Position numbers and translations under genes: made by a program. From Pirellulales bacterium (GTDB lineage Bacteria; Planctomycetota; Planctomycetia; Pirellulales; JANQPP01): a stretch of 64,000 nucleotides of DNA. Each line of letters opens with the position of its first letter. The first letter of the stretch is position 1. The notes under the pieces were generated by a model. That model made no database searches. It saw only the letters and a program-made list of their open reading frames with translations, and was not told the origin of the DNA. The DNA is taken from positions 1 through 64,000 of the forward strand of contig JANQPP010000090.1 in the NCBI GenBank assembly GCA_028289405.1, written 5' to 3'. Positions 53,692 to 62,621 of this stretch are shown here, one piece after another.

Positions 53692-54800
53692 GGATGTGTA
53701 AAGCGGTCGGAAAACGAGAGATCGAATGTCTCCGCGACGGCGCGGTGCGTGACTTCTCCGTCCATGATGTTGATCGCCGAGGAGATTTCGGGGGAATGCC
53801 TCGCCGCGTGTTTGATACCCTGCTCCGCAATCTGCAAAGCCCAGGGGAGCGTCACATTGCACAGAGCGAAGGTGCTCGTGCGGCCTACCGCGCCGGGCAT
53901 ATTGGTTACGCAATAATGCACGACGCCGTCCACGACATACGTCGGATCACCATGGGTCGTGGGCCGGCTCGTGGCCACACAGCCCCCTTGGTCGATGGCG
54001 ACATCAATGATCACGCTACCCGGCTTCATGAGCCGTAGATCTTCCCGCTCGATGAGGCGCGGTGCCTTGGCACCAGGGATGAGTACGCCGCCGATCACCA
54101 GGTCCGCGCGCTGCAACTGCTCGCGAATGGTGTGGCGGTCGCTAAAGAGCGCGTCCACGTTGGCCGGCATGATATCGTCCAAATAGCGAAGCCGGTCCAT
54201 GTTGATGTCGAGCACGACGATGTCCGCGCCGAATCCGGACGCCACCTTGGCAGCGTTCGCGCCCACGATGCCGCCTCCGAGGATCGTAATGTGCGCGGGA
54301 GCCACGCCGGGGACGCCGCCCAGCAAGATGCCACGACCCATCTGGGGTCTTTCCAAGTATTTGGCCCCTTCCTGCACACTCATGCGTCCCGCCACCTCGC
54401 TCATGGGGGTAAGCAACGGCAGTCGTCCTGCTCGATCCCGTAATGTTTCGTAGGCCACGGCGGTGATGCCGGAATTCAAAATGGCTTCGGTCAGCTTTTG
54501 TTCGGCGGCGAAGTGGAAGTACGTAAACAGGGTTTGCCCGCCGAGGAGCAAGGGCCATTCCGCCGGAAGCGGTTCCTTGACCTTCATGATTAATTGGGAC
54601 TCCGCGAACACCTGGCCGGCGGAAGAGACGATCTCCGCTCCGTGCCGCTGGTAGTCTTCGTCCGTGATGCCGGAGCCGAGGCCCGCTCCTTCCTCCACGA
54701 GCACGCGATGTCCGGCACGGCGAAATTCCTCCACGCCCACCGGCAGAATGGCGACCCGATACTCGTCCTTTTTGATTTCCCGAGGGACTCCGACAATCAT
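53688..54800 (-). CDS. ald: Alanine dehydrogenase
   Basis: NAD-dependent interconversion of L-alanine and pyruvate plus ammonia. The 370-residue length fits Ald. MIVGVPREIKKDEYRVAILP is the standard N-terminus; the substrate-site lysine is in LIMKVKEPLPAEW and the histidine in LFTYFHFAAEQKL; the NAD fold has ITILGGGIVGANAAKVASGF and DIVVLDINMDRLRYLDDIMP; IIDVAIDQGGC and HYCVTNMPGAVGRTSTFALC close the domain. A glutamate dehydrogenase lies 3 kb away, so ammonia handling genes cluster here loosely. Confidence 0.97.
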   Translation of the reverse strand: MIVGVPREIKKDEYRVAILPVGVEEFRRAGHRVLVEEGAGLGSGITDEDYQRHGAEIVSSAGQVFAESQLIMKVKEPLPAEWPLLLGGQTLFTYFHFAAEQKLTEAILNSGITAVAYETLRDRAGRLPLLTPMSEVAGRMSVQEGAKYLERPQMGRGILLGGVPGVAPAHITILGGGIVGANAAKVASGFGADIVVLDINMDRLRYLDDIMPANVDALFSDRHTIREQLQRADLVIGGVLIPGAKAPRLIEREDLRLMKPGSVIIDVAIDQGGCVATSRPTTHGDPTYVVDGVVHYCVTNMPGAVGRTSTFALCNVTLPWALQIAEQGIKHAARHSPEISSAINIMDGEVTHRAVAETFDLSFSDRFTHP

Positions 54801-55199
54801 GGCGACCGAGCCTGCAAACAGAAGATACGTGATTCGAGCGGTTCAGTCTGCCTGTTCTAGGCGCCCAACCCGACTTGATCAATTCCTCGTATGGCGAGGA
54901 ACGAGCCGCCTTTCGGCGCAACTCGTGTGAGTGCTTCGAAGTTAGGTCTTCTAGCGCTGGGATCGCCGCCAGCATTTGTGCGCGATTTTTCGAAATGCGC
55001 AACAAATCATCATTTTACCCATTTTATTGTTGCGGCCCCCAAAAGCGCCAAACAAAATTAATAGCATAAATAACCTTTCCAAACGGTGGCGGTAGCCGGG
55101 CGTGAAACGGAGGCAATTTCGGCAAGTGCTCCGCCACAGCTACTGAACTGCAAACGCTGACCTTTCCACACCTTTCCCAAACTTCGTGGAGGCCAAACC
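54801..55199. other. Intergenic region with a structured leader before the PEP-CTERM gene
   Basis: About 400 bases between divergent ald and the PEP-CTERM gene. Near the right end GTGGCGG (55086-55092) can pair with CCGCCAC (55131-55137), and GTAGC (55092-55096) with GCTAC (55139-55143). The two pairings share base 55092 and cross each other, giving a pseudoknot-like or alternative fold in the 5' leader. The left part holds nothing I recognise beyond AT-rich stretches at 55010-55075. Confidence 0.45.
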
Positions 55200-55787
55200 A
55201 TGAAACGCTCGCTGGCCGTCTTACTTGTCGCCGCTTGGTGCGTGGCTGTTGTCGCGCCTGTTCAAGCGGCCGTCACGAACATTCAGTTCAATCCCCAAAC
55301 TCCAGCGGGCCAGGGAAGTAACATCTTTCCGGGCGATCCCTGGACGATTGGGAAGTTTTTCGAAACGCTACAGCCGATCAATTTGCTGGTCGAAACGGAC
55401 CCGAGCGAAATCGACTTCAGCTTCTCCGTCGTGGAACGGATCGCCAATCGGTCCGGTATCGACTGGACCGATTTCCATTTCGGGATTATTCCCCTGGACA
55501 CGGACCCCAATTTCGGGGCCAATTTCACGAACGTCGGTTTTCAAACTCAACTGGGTCAAAATTTTGACGTCCAGTTCATGCCAGGCATGTTGTGGCTTTT
55601 CGGTGACATCCCCAATGGCAGCGAGTTCACCATCGAATTCGATGTCCAACTCTTCAATGCGCAGAACGCATTTTTTGAGATCGAACAATTCCCAACCTAC
55701 GTGCCCGAGCCGAGCAGCCTGGCATGCTGGAGCCTGCTGGCCTTGGCGGTTGCGGGCGGCACTTTTTGGCGGAAGCGCCGTCGCTAA
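55200..55787 (+). CDS. PEP-CTERM protein
   Basis: A 195-residue exported protein: signal peptide (MKRSLAVLLVAAWCVAVVAP to VQA), a beta-rich body (INLLVETDPSEIDFSFSVVE, DFHFGIIPLDTDPNFGANFT, FTIEFDVQLFNAQNAFFEIE) and a textbook exosortase signal at the end (YVPEPSSLACWSLLALAVAG then WRKRRR). Body of unknown function. GTGGAGG precedes the ATG by seven bases or so, and a terminator follows. Confidence 0.88.
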   Translation: MKRSLAVLLVAAWCVAVVAPVQAAVTNIQFNPQTPAGQGSNIFPGDPWTIGKFFETLQPINLLVETDPSEIDFSFSVVERIANRSGIDWTDFHFGIIPLDTDPNFGANFTNVGFQTQLGQNFDVQFMPGMLWLFGDIPNGSEFTIEFDVQLFNAQNAFFEIEQFPTYVPEPSSLACWSLLALAVAGGTFWRKRRR

Positions 55788-56115
55788 TCGCGGCGTAGAA
55801 ACTCATTCGCGGACTCCTCCCGAAACTCCCTGCCTTTCCGAATCACGGAGAGGTGGGGATTTTTTTGCGCTGATGGCATGCCATTTCCGTTCCTTTCGCG
55901 ATTTAGTGAGTGATCTGCCTTTGCGCTGGCAAGCATGGCTTGGAGTCCGCATCTGCGAATCGCGGAATGTCGGGGCGCGCTGTTAGATCACCGACCGCAG
56001 GGCGTTTGTCAGCTCGTCTCGACCAGTTTGGAGCGAATGGCTAAGATGTCGCCTTTGTGTGCATCAACGGAATTTTGCGCGATCATTCCTTTCACGAAGG
56101 TCTTACGGTTAGGTC
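55788..56115. other. Intergenic region between the PEP-CTERM and ketosynthase-like genes
   Basis: About 330 bases. It holds the terminator at 55828-55866 and then, presumably, the promoter of the ketosynthase-like gene, which I cannot place. No gene seen. Confidence 0.5.
55828..55866 (+). terminator. Terminator of the PEP-CTERM gene
   Basis: CCTTTCCG pairs with CGGAGAGG (one G-T wobble), extended by CCC against GGG, then a T run at 55860-55866. About 40 bases past the stop. Confidence 0.7.
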
Positions 56116-57432
56116 ATGGGCACGCCATCCCGCCGAGTCGTGATCACCGGCATGGGGTTGATCAGCCCCTTCGGCAACACGAAGGAAGAACTGTGGCAGG
56201 CGCTGTTGGAACGCCGGAGCGCGGTAGCGCCGCTGACGTCTCTACCGACCGACTATTTGCCCGTTTCGTATGCGGCCGAAGCACGCGATTTCAGCGGTGG
56301 CATCGACGGTTTCGGGCCGCTTCCCTCGGACAAGAAAAAGGCGATTCGCAAGGCCCTCAAGGTGATGTGCCGCGAGATCCAAATGGGAATCGCGGCCGCT
56401 CAGCGAACCTTGCAAGACGCGAGCTTGGCGGAAGGCGCGGTCCATGATCCTGATCGCGTGGGAATCGTGTTCGGCTCGGATTACATGCTCACGGTGCCGG
56501 AAGAATTCGCGGCGGGAGTACGTGCCTGCCTGGACGAGGCCGGAGAATTTCAGTTTCGCGCCTGGACAGATCAAGGGATGGAGCAGCTCGCTCCCCTGTG
56601 GTTGTTGAAATACTTGCCGAACATGCCGGCGAGCCACGTCGCCATCTTCAACGATTTGCGGGGACCCAATAACTCGCTCACCTTGCGGGAAGCCTCCTCC
56701 AACGCGGCGGCCGGGGAGGCGTTTCGCGTGATTCAGCGAGGGCATGCCGAAGCCATGATTGCCGGCTCGACGGGCACCCGCGTCCACCCCATGAAGACGA
56801 TTCATACCATCCAATCCGAGGAAATCGCGGATCGCGGACTCGAACCGGAGCAGGCTTCCCGGCCCTTTGAGAAACACCGCACGGGGATGGTCTTGGGGGA
56901 AGGTGCCGGCGCGATCCTCTTGGAAGAATTCGAGGCCGCGAAAAACCGCGGCGCGCACATCTGGGGCGAAGTCGTGGGCTACGGTTGTAGTTCCGTGGCC
57001 AATCGGCGTGGAGTCGCGGGCCGAGAACAAGCCCTGGCCAATGCCGTTCATCAAGCCCTGTCGGACGCCGGTTTCGACCGCGCGGAAGTGGGGCACATCC
57101 ACGCGCATGGCCTCGGCACCCGGAGTTGCGACGTGGAAGAAGCCCGGGCAATCGGCCGGATTTGGGAAGATCGCTCGACCGACATTCCCGTGGTGGCCCT
57201 CAAGAGTTACTGCGGAAACCTGGGAGCCGGAAGCGGCCTGATCGAAATCATGGCCAGTCTGCTATCGCTCCGCGAAGGCCATTTGTTCGCCACGCTGAAT
57301 TACGATGAGCCCGATCCGGATTGCCCGATCCGCGTGACACGCAGCGGAGAGGAGCCGGCAGGCCAGAGCTTTCTCAACCTCAACGTAACGCCGCAAGGAC
57401 AGGCCACGGCACTGGTGGTCCGGACGGCATGA
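56116..57432 (+). CDS. Beta-ketoacyl synthase-like protein with altered catalytic residues
   Basis: A 438-residue FabF-type ketosynthase fold: VVITGMGLISPFG at the N-terminus, MVLGEGAGAILLEEFEAAKN, GHIHAHGLGTRSCDVEEARA, VVALKSYCGNLGAGSGLIEI and LNLNVTPQGQATALVVRT at the end. An ungapped match to FabF places Glu192 (GPNNSLTLREASS) at the active-site cysteine, His331 at the first catalytic histidine and Asn368 (KSYCGN) at the second. With Cys and one His lost it cannot condense acyl chains in the normal way; it resembles chain-length-factor or decarboxylase-type partners of ketosynthases. Followed by gdh and an Aas-like gene on the same strand. No acyl carrier protein is next to it. Confidence 0.88.
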   Translation: MGTPSRRVVITGMGLISPFGNTKEELWQALLERRSAVAPLTSLPTDYLPVSYAAEARDFSGGIDGFGPLPSDKKKAIRKALKVMCREIQMGIAAAQRTLQDASLAEGAVHDPDRVGIVFGSDYMLTVPEEFAAGVRACLDEAGEFQFRAWTDQGMEQLAPLWLLKYLPNMPASHVAIFNDLRGPNNSLTLREASSNAAAGEAFRVIQRGHAEAMIAGSTGTRVHPMKTIHTIQSEEIADRGLEPEQASRPFEKHRTGMVLGEGAGAILLEEFEAAKNRGAHIWGEVVGYGCSSVANRRGVAGREQALANAVHQALSDAGFDRAEVGHIHAHGLGTRSCDVEEARAIGRIWEDRSTDIPVVALKSYCGNLGAGSGLIEIMASLLSLREGHLFATLNYDEPDPDCPIRVTRSGEEPAGQSFLNLNVTPQGQATALVVRTA

Positions 57433-57565
57433 AACCTCTCCGCCTCGGCGCCTAGCCATCTTGGGCGGTGACGGCTCGGCCTGAGAAGTACCGGACATTT
57501 TCCCACCGCAGCGGTGAGAATTTCCCACCTCGTCGCGAAAAATTGCAACCCTCGAGCACGAATCC

Positions 57566-58801
57566 ATGCAAGCGTTTGAAGCGGTCGTAAACTATTTCGA
57601 GCATGCCGCGGACCAGCTAGGAATCGCCCAGAACGTGCGTAAGCTCCTGCTCACTCCCAAGCGGCAAGTGGAAGTCGAGGTCGCGATTGAACGGGACAAC
57701 GGAGAAGTGGCGACCTTCGTCGGCTACCGCGTGCAGCACGACAATGCCCGGGGACCCATGAAGGGGGGACTACGCTACCATCCCGAAGTGGACCTGGACG
57801 AGGTGCGGGCATTGGCCGCGCTGATGACCTGGAAAACGGCGATCGTCAATATTCCTTATGGCGGTGCCAAAGGGGGCATCTCCATTGACCCACATACCCT
57901 CACTCTTCGGGAACGGGAACGGCTGACCCGGCGATTCGTGGACCAAATTCACGATTTCATCGGCCCGGACCGGGACATCCCCGCTCCCGACATGGGAACC
58001 ACCGCCGAAACCATGGCCTGGTTCATGAATCAATTCGAAAGGTACCACGGCTACAGCCCCGCTTGCGTGACCGGAAAGCCGGTGGAACTGCACGGACTGC
58101 CGGGCCGGGAAGAAGCCACCGGACGGGGCGTGGGAATCCTGACCGTGAAACTACTAGGCCGCATGGGCCGGCTTACCGGACATCCAACCGTCGCGATCCA
58201 GGGCTTCGGCAATGTCGGGTCGCACACGGCCAAATTCTTGGTGGAAGCCGATTGCCGGATCGTGGCCATTTCGGATGCCCATGGCGGCTATTACGATCCG
58301 GCGGGGATCGATGTCCTCGCGGCAATCCGTCATGCCCAGAAAAACGACGGAAGCCTCGAGACATGGGAGGGGGCCAAACCCATTTCGAACGCGGAATTGC
58401 TGGAACTCGACGTGGACGTGCTGATTCCAGCCGCCGTGGGACACGTCATCACCAAAGAGAACGCGAACAACATCCGAGCCAAAATGGTCGTGGAAGCCGC
58501 GAATGCGCCAGTTATGCCGGAAGCGGACGAGATTCTGGAGCAGCGGCAGACGGTCGTTTTCCCCGACGTGTTGGCCAACGCCGGAGGGGTGACCGCCAGC
58601 TACTTCGAGTGGGTGCAAAATCGGCAGCACTACCGCTGGGGGTTGAATCGTGTGCGGCAAGAATTGGACCATGTGCTTTCCGAAGCTTTCGAGGCGATGT
58701 GGGAAACGTCGCAGAAACGCGATGTCTCCCTGCGTCAGGCGGCCTATGTGCTGGCCGTCGAACGCGTTGCTCGGGCCACCATATTGCGTGGGCATCAATA
58801 G
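57566..58801 (+). CDS. gdh: Glutamate dehydrogenase
   Basis: Interconverts glutamate and 2-oxoglutarate plus ammonia. The 411-residue length and VGYRVQHDNARGPMKGGLRY, the catalytic lysine region AIVNIPYGGAKGGISIDPHT, DIPAPDMGTTAETMAWFMNQ and the Rossmann VAIQGFGNVGSHTAKFLVEA place it in the small hexameric GDH group. The adenine-ribose acidic residue is Asp in AISDAHGGYYD, so NAD use is possible; coenzyme choice is not certain. Starts at ATG 57566. Confidence 0.96.
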   Translation: MQAFEAVVNYFEHAADQLGIAQNVRKLLLTPKRQVEVEVAIERDNGEVATFVGYRVQHDNARGPMKGGLRYHPEVDLDEVRALAALMTWKTAIVNIPYGGAKGGISIDPHTLTLRERERLTRRFVDQIHDFIGPDRDIPAPDMGTTAETMAWFMNQFERYHGYSPACVTGKPVELHGLPGREEATGRGVGILTVKLLGRMGRLTGHPTVAIQGFGNVGSHTAKFLVEADCRIVAISDAHGGYYDPAGIDVLAAIRHAQKNDGSLETWEGAKPISNAELLELDVDVLIPAAVGHVITKENANNIRAKMVVEAANAPVMPEADEILEQRQTVVFPDVLANAGGVTASYFEWVQNRQHYRWGLNRVRQELDHVLSEAFEAMWETSQKRDVSLRQAAYVLAVERVARATILRGHQ

Positions 58802-58931
58802 AATGCCGCGCCGATCCCACGTGAGACCCATGCAGATTCGCGTGGATCGCGTCGGATAGAATGAGTTCGGTTAGAAATTGAATTGACCGGAGCAAGACAA
58901 CTCAACCACTCGGAAGGGTGTACCCATCGGA

Positions 58932-61244
58932 ATGGTTTTCGTTTGGATCCTGGTATTCGTCCTGGCATGCATTGCCACGTACGTGGTCTTTCTGGTGACT
59001 TGGCCGGTACCCACGGTGCGCGTTTCGCTGCGATGTTTTTTGCATCTGATCTATCGGATCGAGATCATTCACCCGGAACGAATTCCGCGCGAAGGCGGAG
59101 CGTTGCTCGTATCCAACCATTTGTCTTGGATGGACGGCGTGCTTTTGTTTGCATTGCCCCCCAGGCCAATGCGTATGGTGGCCACCGCGCCGATCGCGGA
59201 GAAGTGGTGGGCCCGCTGGCTATCGCAAGCCACGGGAATCATTCCGATTCGTACCGCGCCCAAAGCGCTGCAAAGGGCCATGGATCACGCCCGTCTGGCG
59301 CTGGCGAACGGGGAGTTGGTGGGTCTATTTTCCGAAGGTGGCATTTCCCGAACGGGCCAAACGCTGCCGTTCAAGCCGGGGATGCTGCAGATGCTGCCAG
59401 ATCCGCCGGTTCCGATCATTCCCATTCGCATCTCCGGGATATGGGGTTCCGTGTTCAGTTATTCCGGTGGCAAGTTTTTTTGGAAATGGCCCACAACCTG
59501 GCGACGGCGAATTCGCTTCCAAGTGGGCCCGCCGGTCCAAGGCCCGCGAGAGGTTTGGCGAATCCAGCGAATGGTTGAACGAATGGAGGTCGATGCGATG
59601 CAAGACAAATTTACTTCCGGCATGATTTTGCCCCGCCGATTCCTGCGGAGCTGCCGTCGCGGCTGGGGGGGACGCCTGCTCGCTGACTCGCTCGGGCAAA
59701 ACGCCACCGGTGGGCAAACCCTACTCCGGACTTGCGTCGCGCGGCGCCTCTTGCAGCGAATCTTGAGCGAGGATGAACAGTTCGTGGGGATCCTGCTCCC
59801 CCCCTGCGTGGCAGCCGCGGTGATGAATGCGGCACTCCCGCTGATGAAACGCATTCCCGTCAATTTGAATTACACGCTTTCCTCGGATGTGCTGAATGAA
59901 TGTCTGCGGCAGTGCGGAATTCGGCATGTGCTCACCAGCCGGCGGATGATGAACCGCTTGGATCTTTCCTTGGACGCGGAGCTGGTCTATCTCGAGGATT
60001 TGCCGGGGCAGGTCAAACGGCTGGACAAAATCACGGCCTTCCTGCAAGCCCGTCTGACTCCGATGTCGCTGCTGGAGCGGGCTTGGGGACTGAAGGAGAT
60101 CCAAGCGGAAGATTTGCTCACGGTCATTTTCACCTCCGGTTCCACCGGAATCCCCAAGGGCGTCATGCTTACGCACGACAACGTGGCGTCCAATGTGGAG
60201 GCGATCGAGCAGATCATTGTTCTACGGGACGACGACGTGCTCCTGGGAACAATGCCCTTCTTTCATTCCTACGGTTTCACTGCCACGCTCTGGACCGTGT
60301 TGGCGATGGATCAGGTGCATGGGGTCTATCACCCCAATCCCCTGGAGCCCAAGGAGGTGGGCCGGCTTTGTCGTGAGCATCGCGTCACGATCTTCATGAG
60401 CACGCCGACCTTTCTGCGCAGCTACCTGCGGCGCTGTCCTCCGGAAGACCTGCAATCGCTCGAGGTCGTTTTCGCCGGTTCAGAAAAGTTGCCCCCGGCT
60501 CTGGCCACGGCATTCGAGGAGAAGTTCGGCACGCGTCCTCAAGAAGCCTACGGGGCCACGGAGCTTTCCCCACTCGTGGCGGCGAATGTTCCGCCCGATC
60601 GTTCGCCTTTGTTGCCGCATCAGCCGACATCGAGGGACGGCAGCGTGGGGCATGCTCTTCCGGAAGTGCTGCTGAAGATCGTCGATCCCGACACCGGCGA
60701 AGAGAAGCCGCCGGGCGAGAGCGGCATGCTTCATGTATGCGGGCGGAACGTCATGGCCGGCTACTTGGAACAGCCAGAACGCACGCAAGAAGTGATCCAA
60801 GACGGCTGGTATATCACCGGCGACATCGCCAAAGTCGACAAGGACGGCTTTCTATTCATCACCGGGCGCCTCAGCCGATTCTCCAAAATCGGGGGAGAAA
60901 TGGTGCCGCATTTGAAGGTCGAGGAAGCACTCGCCAAGGCCCTCGGTGCTGGAGAGGACGAAATCTGCGTGGCCGTGACAGGCGTGCCGGACGAGAAAAA
61001 AGGGGAGCGGCTGGTCGTGTTTCATACACGTCCCGGCCATTCCTCAGCGGAATTGTGCCAGGCGCTGAAATCCGACGGCTTGCCGAATCTTTGGATTCCC
61101 ACGGAAGAGAATTACTTCGTGGTTGAGTCGATCCCTCTGCTCGGTATCGGCAAACCGGATCTGAAGGCGATTCGCGATCTGGCCCTGGAGAAAACAGGCG
61201 GCACTCAGCCGGTTGCCGAATCTCCCCCGGTGGACGCATCTTGA
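58932..61244 (+). CDS. Bifunctional acyltransferase/acyl-ACP synthetase, Aas-like
   Basis: A 770-residue fusion like E. coli Aas (719 aa), which re-acylates lysophospholipids. A membrane span (1-23) precedes a PlsC acyltransferase domain with NHLSWMD (HX4D, His63 to Asp68) and LFSEGGISRTG; then an AMP-dependent synthetase: VIFTSGSTGIPKGVMLTHDN (near 400), EAYGATELSPLVAANVPPD, GWYITGDIAKVDKDGFLFIT, GRLSRFSKIGGEMVPHLKVE and a C-terminal lysine in LGIGKPDLKAIRDLAL. The Aas family has the same order of domains. The LplT flippase often paired with Aas is absent. GGAAGGG precedes the ATG at a rather long distance. Confidence 0.9.
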   Translation: MVFVWILVFVLACIATYVVFLVTWPVPTVRVSLRCFLHLIYRIEIIHPERIPREGGALLVSNHLSWMDGVLLFALPPRPMRMVATAPIAEKWWARWLSQATGIIPIRTAPKALQRAMDHARLALANGELVGLFSEGGISRTGQTLPFKPGMLQMLPDPPVPIIPIRISGIWGSVFSYSGGKFFWKWPTTWRRRIRFQVGPPVQGPREVWRIQRMVERMEVDAMQDKFTSGMILPRRFLRSCRRGWGGRLLADSLGQNATGGQTLLRTCVARRLLQRILSEDEQFVGILLPPCVAAAVMNAALPLMKRIPVNLNYTLSSDVLNECLRQCGIRHVLTSRRMMNRLDLSLDAELVYLEDLPGQVKRLDKITAFLQARLTPMSLLERAWGLKEIQAEDLLTVIFTSGSTGIPKGVMLTHDNVASNVEAIEQIIVLRDDDVLLGTMPFFHSYGFTATLWTVLAMDQVHGVYHPNPLEPKEVGRLCREHRVTIFMSTPTFLRSYLRRCPPEDLQSLEVVFAGSEKLPPALATAFEEKFGTRPQEAYGATELSPLVAANVPPDRSPLLPHQPTSRDGSVGHALPEVLLKIVDPDTGEEKPPGESGMLHVCGRNVMAGYLEQPERTQEVIQDGWYITGDIAKVDKDGFLFITGRLSRFSKIGGEMVPHLKVEEALAKALGAGEDEICVAVTGVPDEKKGERLVVFHTRPGHSSAELCQALKSDGLPNLWIPTEENYFVVESIPLLGIGKPDLKAIRDLALEKTGGTQPVAESPPVDAS

Positions 61245-61274
61245 ACCAAGGCGGCAGGGTAGTCCGTAAACGGC

Positions 61275-62267
61275 CTACCGTGCTCCGTGTAACGTCGCGC
61301 CCGCTTGACGCACCTGTTGGATCAGCGGTTCGGACCGTCGGTGAACCAACCCCCTCCGGTCCCCCGGGACCAGAGCCGAGGCTTGGGCCTGCCGCCGCCG
61401 GGAGACATCCCAGGCCAGGCGGACAAACTGGTCGCGCACCTGCGGTTCGACCTGATTCAGCTTTTTCGTGAGCCGCTCGATTCCCTGGGGGTTGGTCTCC
61501 ACCATGTGGGATAAGGTGCCGATGAAGGCGACCGTTTCCTGGAAATTGAAGTCGGCCACTCGGCCCATGAGCGGCTGCACCGTTTTGGCCACGAGCTCAA
61601 CACCGACATGCGGCAGACGTACGAAGGCATCCAAACGGACCCGCGTGTAGTACGCTCCATTGGTCTCGCGAACATAATCCGCGGAGACGAGCAACAAGAA
61701 CTCCCCGACAAGTCGTCGTTTGAACAGCGGTCCTTCGTATGTGCCGGTGCCATACAGCAGATGCGTGTCGTGATCGGAGTACAAGACTTCGATATCGCTG
61801 AGCGTGCCCGAACCGTCGCTGGCGTAATAAGTGTCGGGGCCCGTTCGCTGCAAACTCACTTTGCTCACGCCCATGAGCTGCCAGATATTGACCACGATTT
61901 CCGGGTGCCGCAGCAAATAGACGTACATGTCGGGTTCACAGCCGACAACCTGCACGGGCATCCGCCGGTAAAGGCTGTAGTCGTCGAGGATATGTTCCGC
62001 TTTCCTACGGTCGGCTGGAGAAAGGGTCTCCAGCGGCATGAGCCGGATGGCCGCCTTGCGGTCCGCACGGCCCGTGGCAGGCTTGGCCAGGTCCGCGCGG
62101 ACCTGAATCCCCGCCGTTGACGCCAAACAAACCAACATGCCGAGCACGACGGACGGTCGAGGTCCACGTTGCACAAAGTGGGCCGAATTCGCACCCGAGC
62201 CTGAAATATCTCCAGACCGCAATGACCGTCGCCGAGCGCGCATGCGCGCAGAAAAAGAATCTTCCAT
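61275..62267 (-). CDS. Exported hypothetical protein
   Basis: A 330-residue protein with an N-terminal basic stretch and an internal signal or anchor (SVVLGMLVCLASTAGIQVRA). The body is mixed alpha/beta: AEHILDDYSLYRRMPVQVVG, MYVYLLRHPEIVVNIWQLMG, YYASDGSGTLSDIEVLYSDH, LLYGTGTYEGPLFKRRLVGE, FLLLVSADYVRETNGAYYTR. Similar proteins are common in planctomycetes with no known role. The ATG at 62267 is preceded by AGGGGGGA. Confidence 0.75.
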   Translation of the reverse strand: MEDSFSARMRARRRSLRSGDISGSGANSAHFVQRGPRPSVVLGMLVCLASTAGIQVRADLAKPATGRADRKAAIRLMPLETLSPADRRKAEHILDDYSLYRRMPVQVVGCEPDMYVYLLRHPEIVVNIWQLMGVSKVSLQRTGPDTYYASDGSGTLSDIEVLYSDHDTHLLYGTGTYEGPLFKRRLVGEFLLLVSADYVRETNGAYYTRVRLDAFVRLPHVGVELVAKTVQPLMGRVADFNFQETVAFIGTLSHMVETNPQGIERLTKKLNQVEPQVRDQFVRLAWDVSRRRQAQASALVPGDRRGLVHRRSEPLIQQVRQAGATLHGAR

Positions 62268-62508
62268 GTTCCCCCCTTTTGCCGCCGACACTCGCGGACG
62301 CCCCCCTTGCCTCGCCACAACTCGCCGAGGCGAAGTGGCGTGCCATCCCGAGATGGCGCGTGTGCCGACATTCCTGATGATTCGGCTTGCGTCGCCTTGG
62401 CCGGCCAGAAAAAGTTTTTTGCTTCAGCCGGAAGACGGGCGGGGAGCTTCAGCCGCTTCGGGCGTTTGGAATCCAGTTGTGAAGATGGGGGAACAACGTA
62501 TGAAAAGA

Positions 62509-62537
62509 TTGGGGGCGCGCCGCAAATTCGCTATATT
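62509..62537 (+). promoter_or_regulatory. Possible sigma-70-type promoter of the epimerase gene
   Basis: TTGGGG (62509-62514), a 17-base spacer and TATATT (62532-62537), 85 bases before the ATG at 62622. Confidence 0.4.
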
Positions 62538-62621
62538 TCGCGAATCTGGGAAACTGCTGGCAAATCAGCGTGAGAACGAATCGCGAAGCAGGGAACCAAG
62601 CCGTTGAAACAAAGGAATCCG

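Noticed and set aside
54142-55005. 287-codon minus-strand frame overlapping ald in another phase
   Set aside because: Out-of-phase shadow of ald; Arg/Gly-rich with no domain.
56242-57108. 288-codon minus-strand frame opposite the ketosynthase-like gene
   Set aside because: Shadow of the real frame; no start signal or motif.
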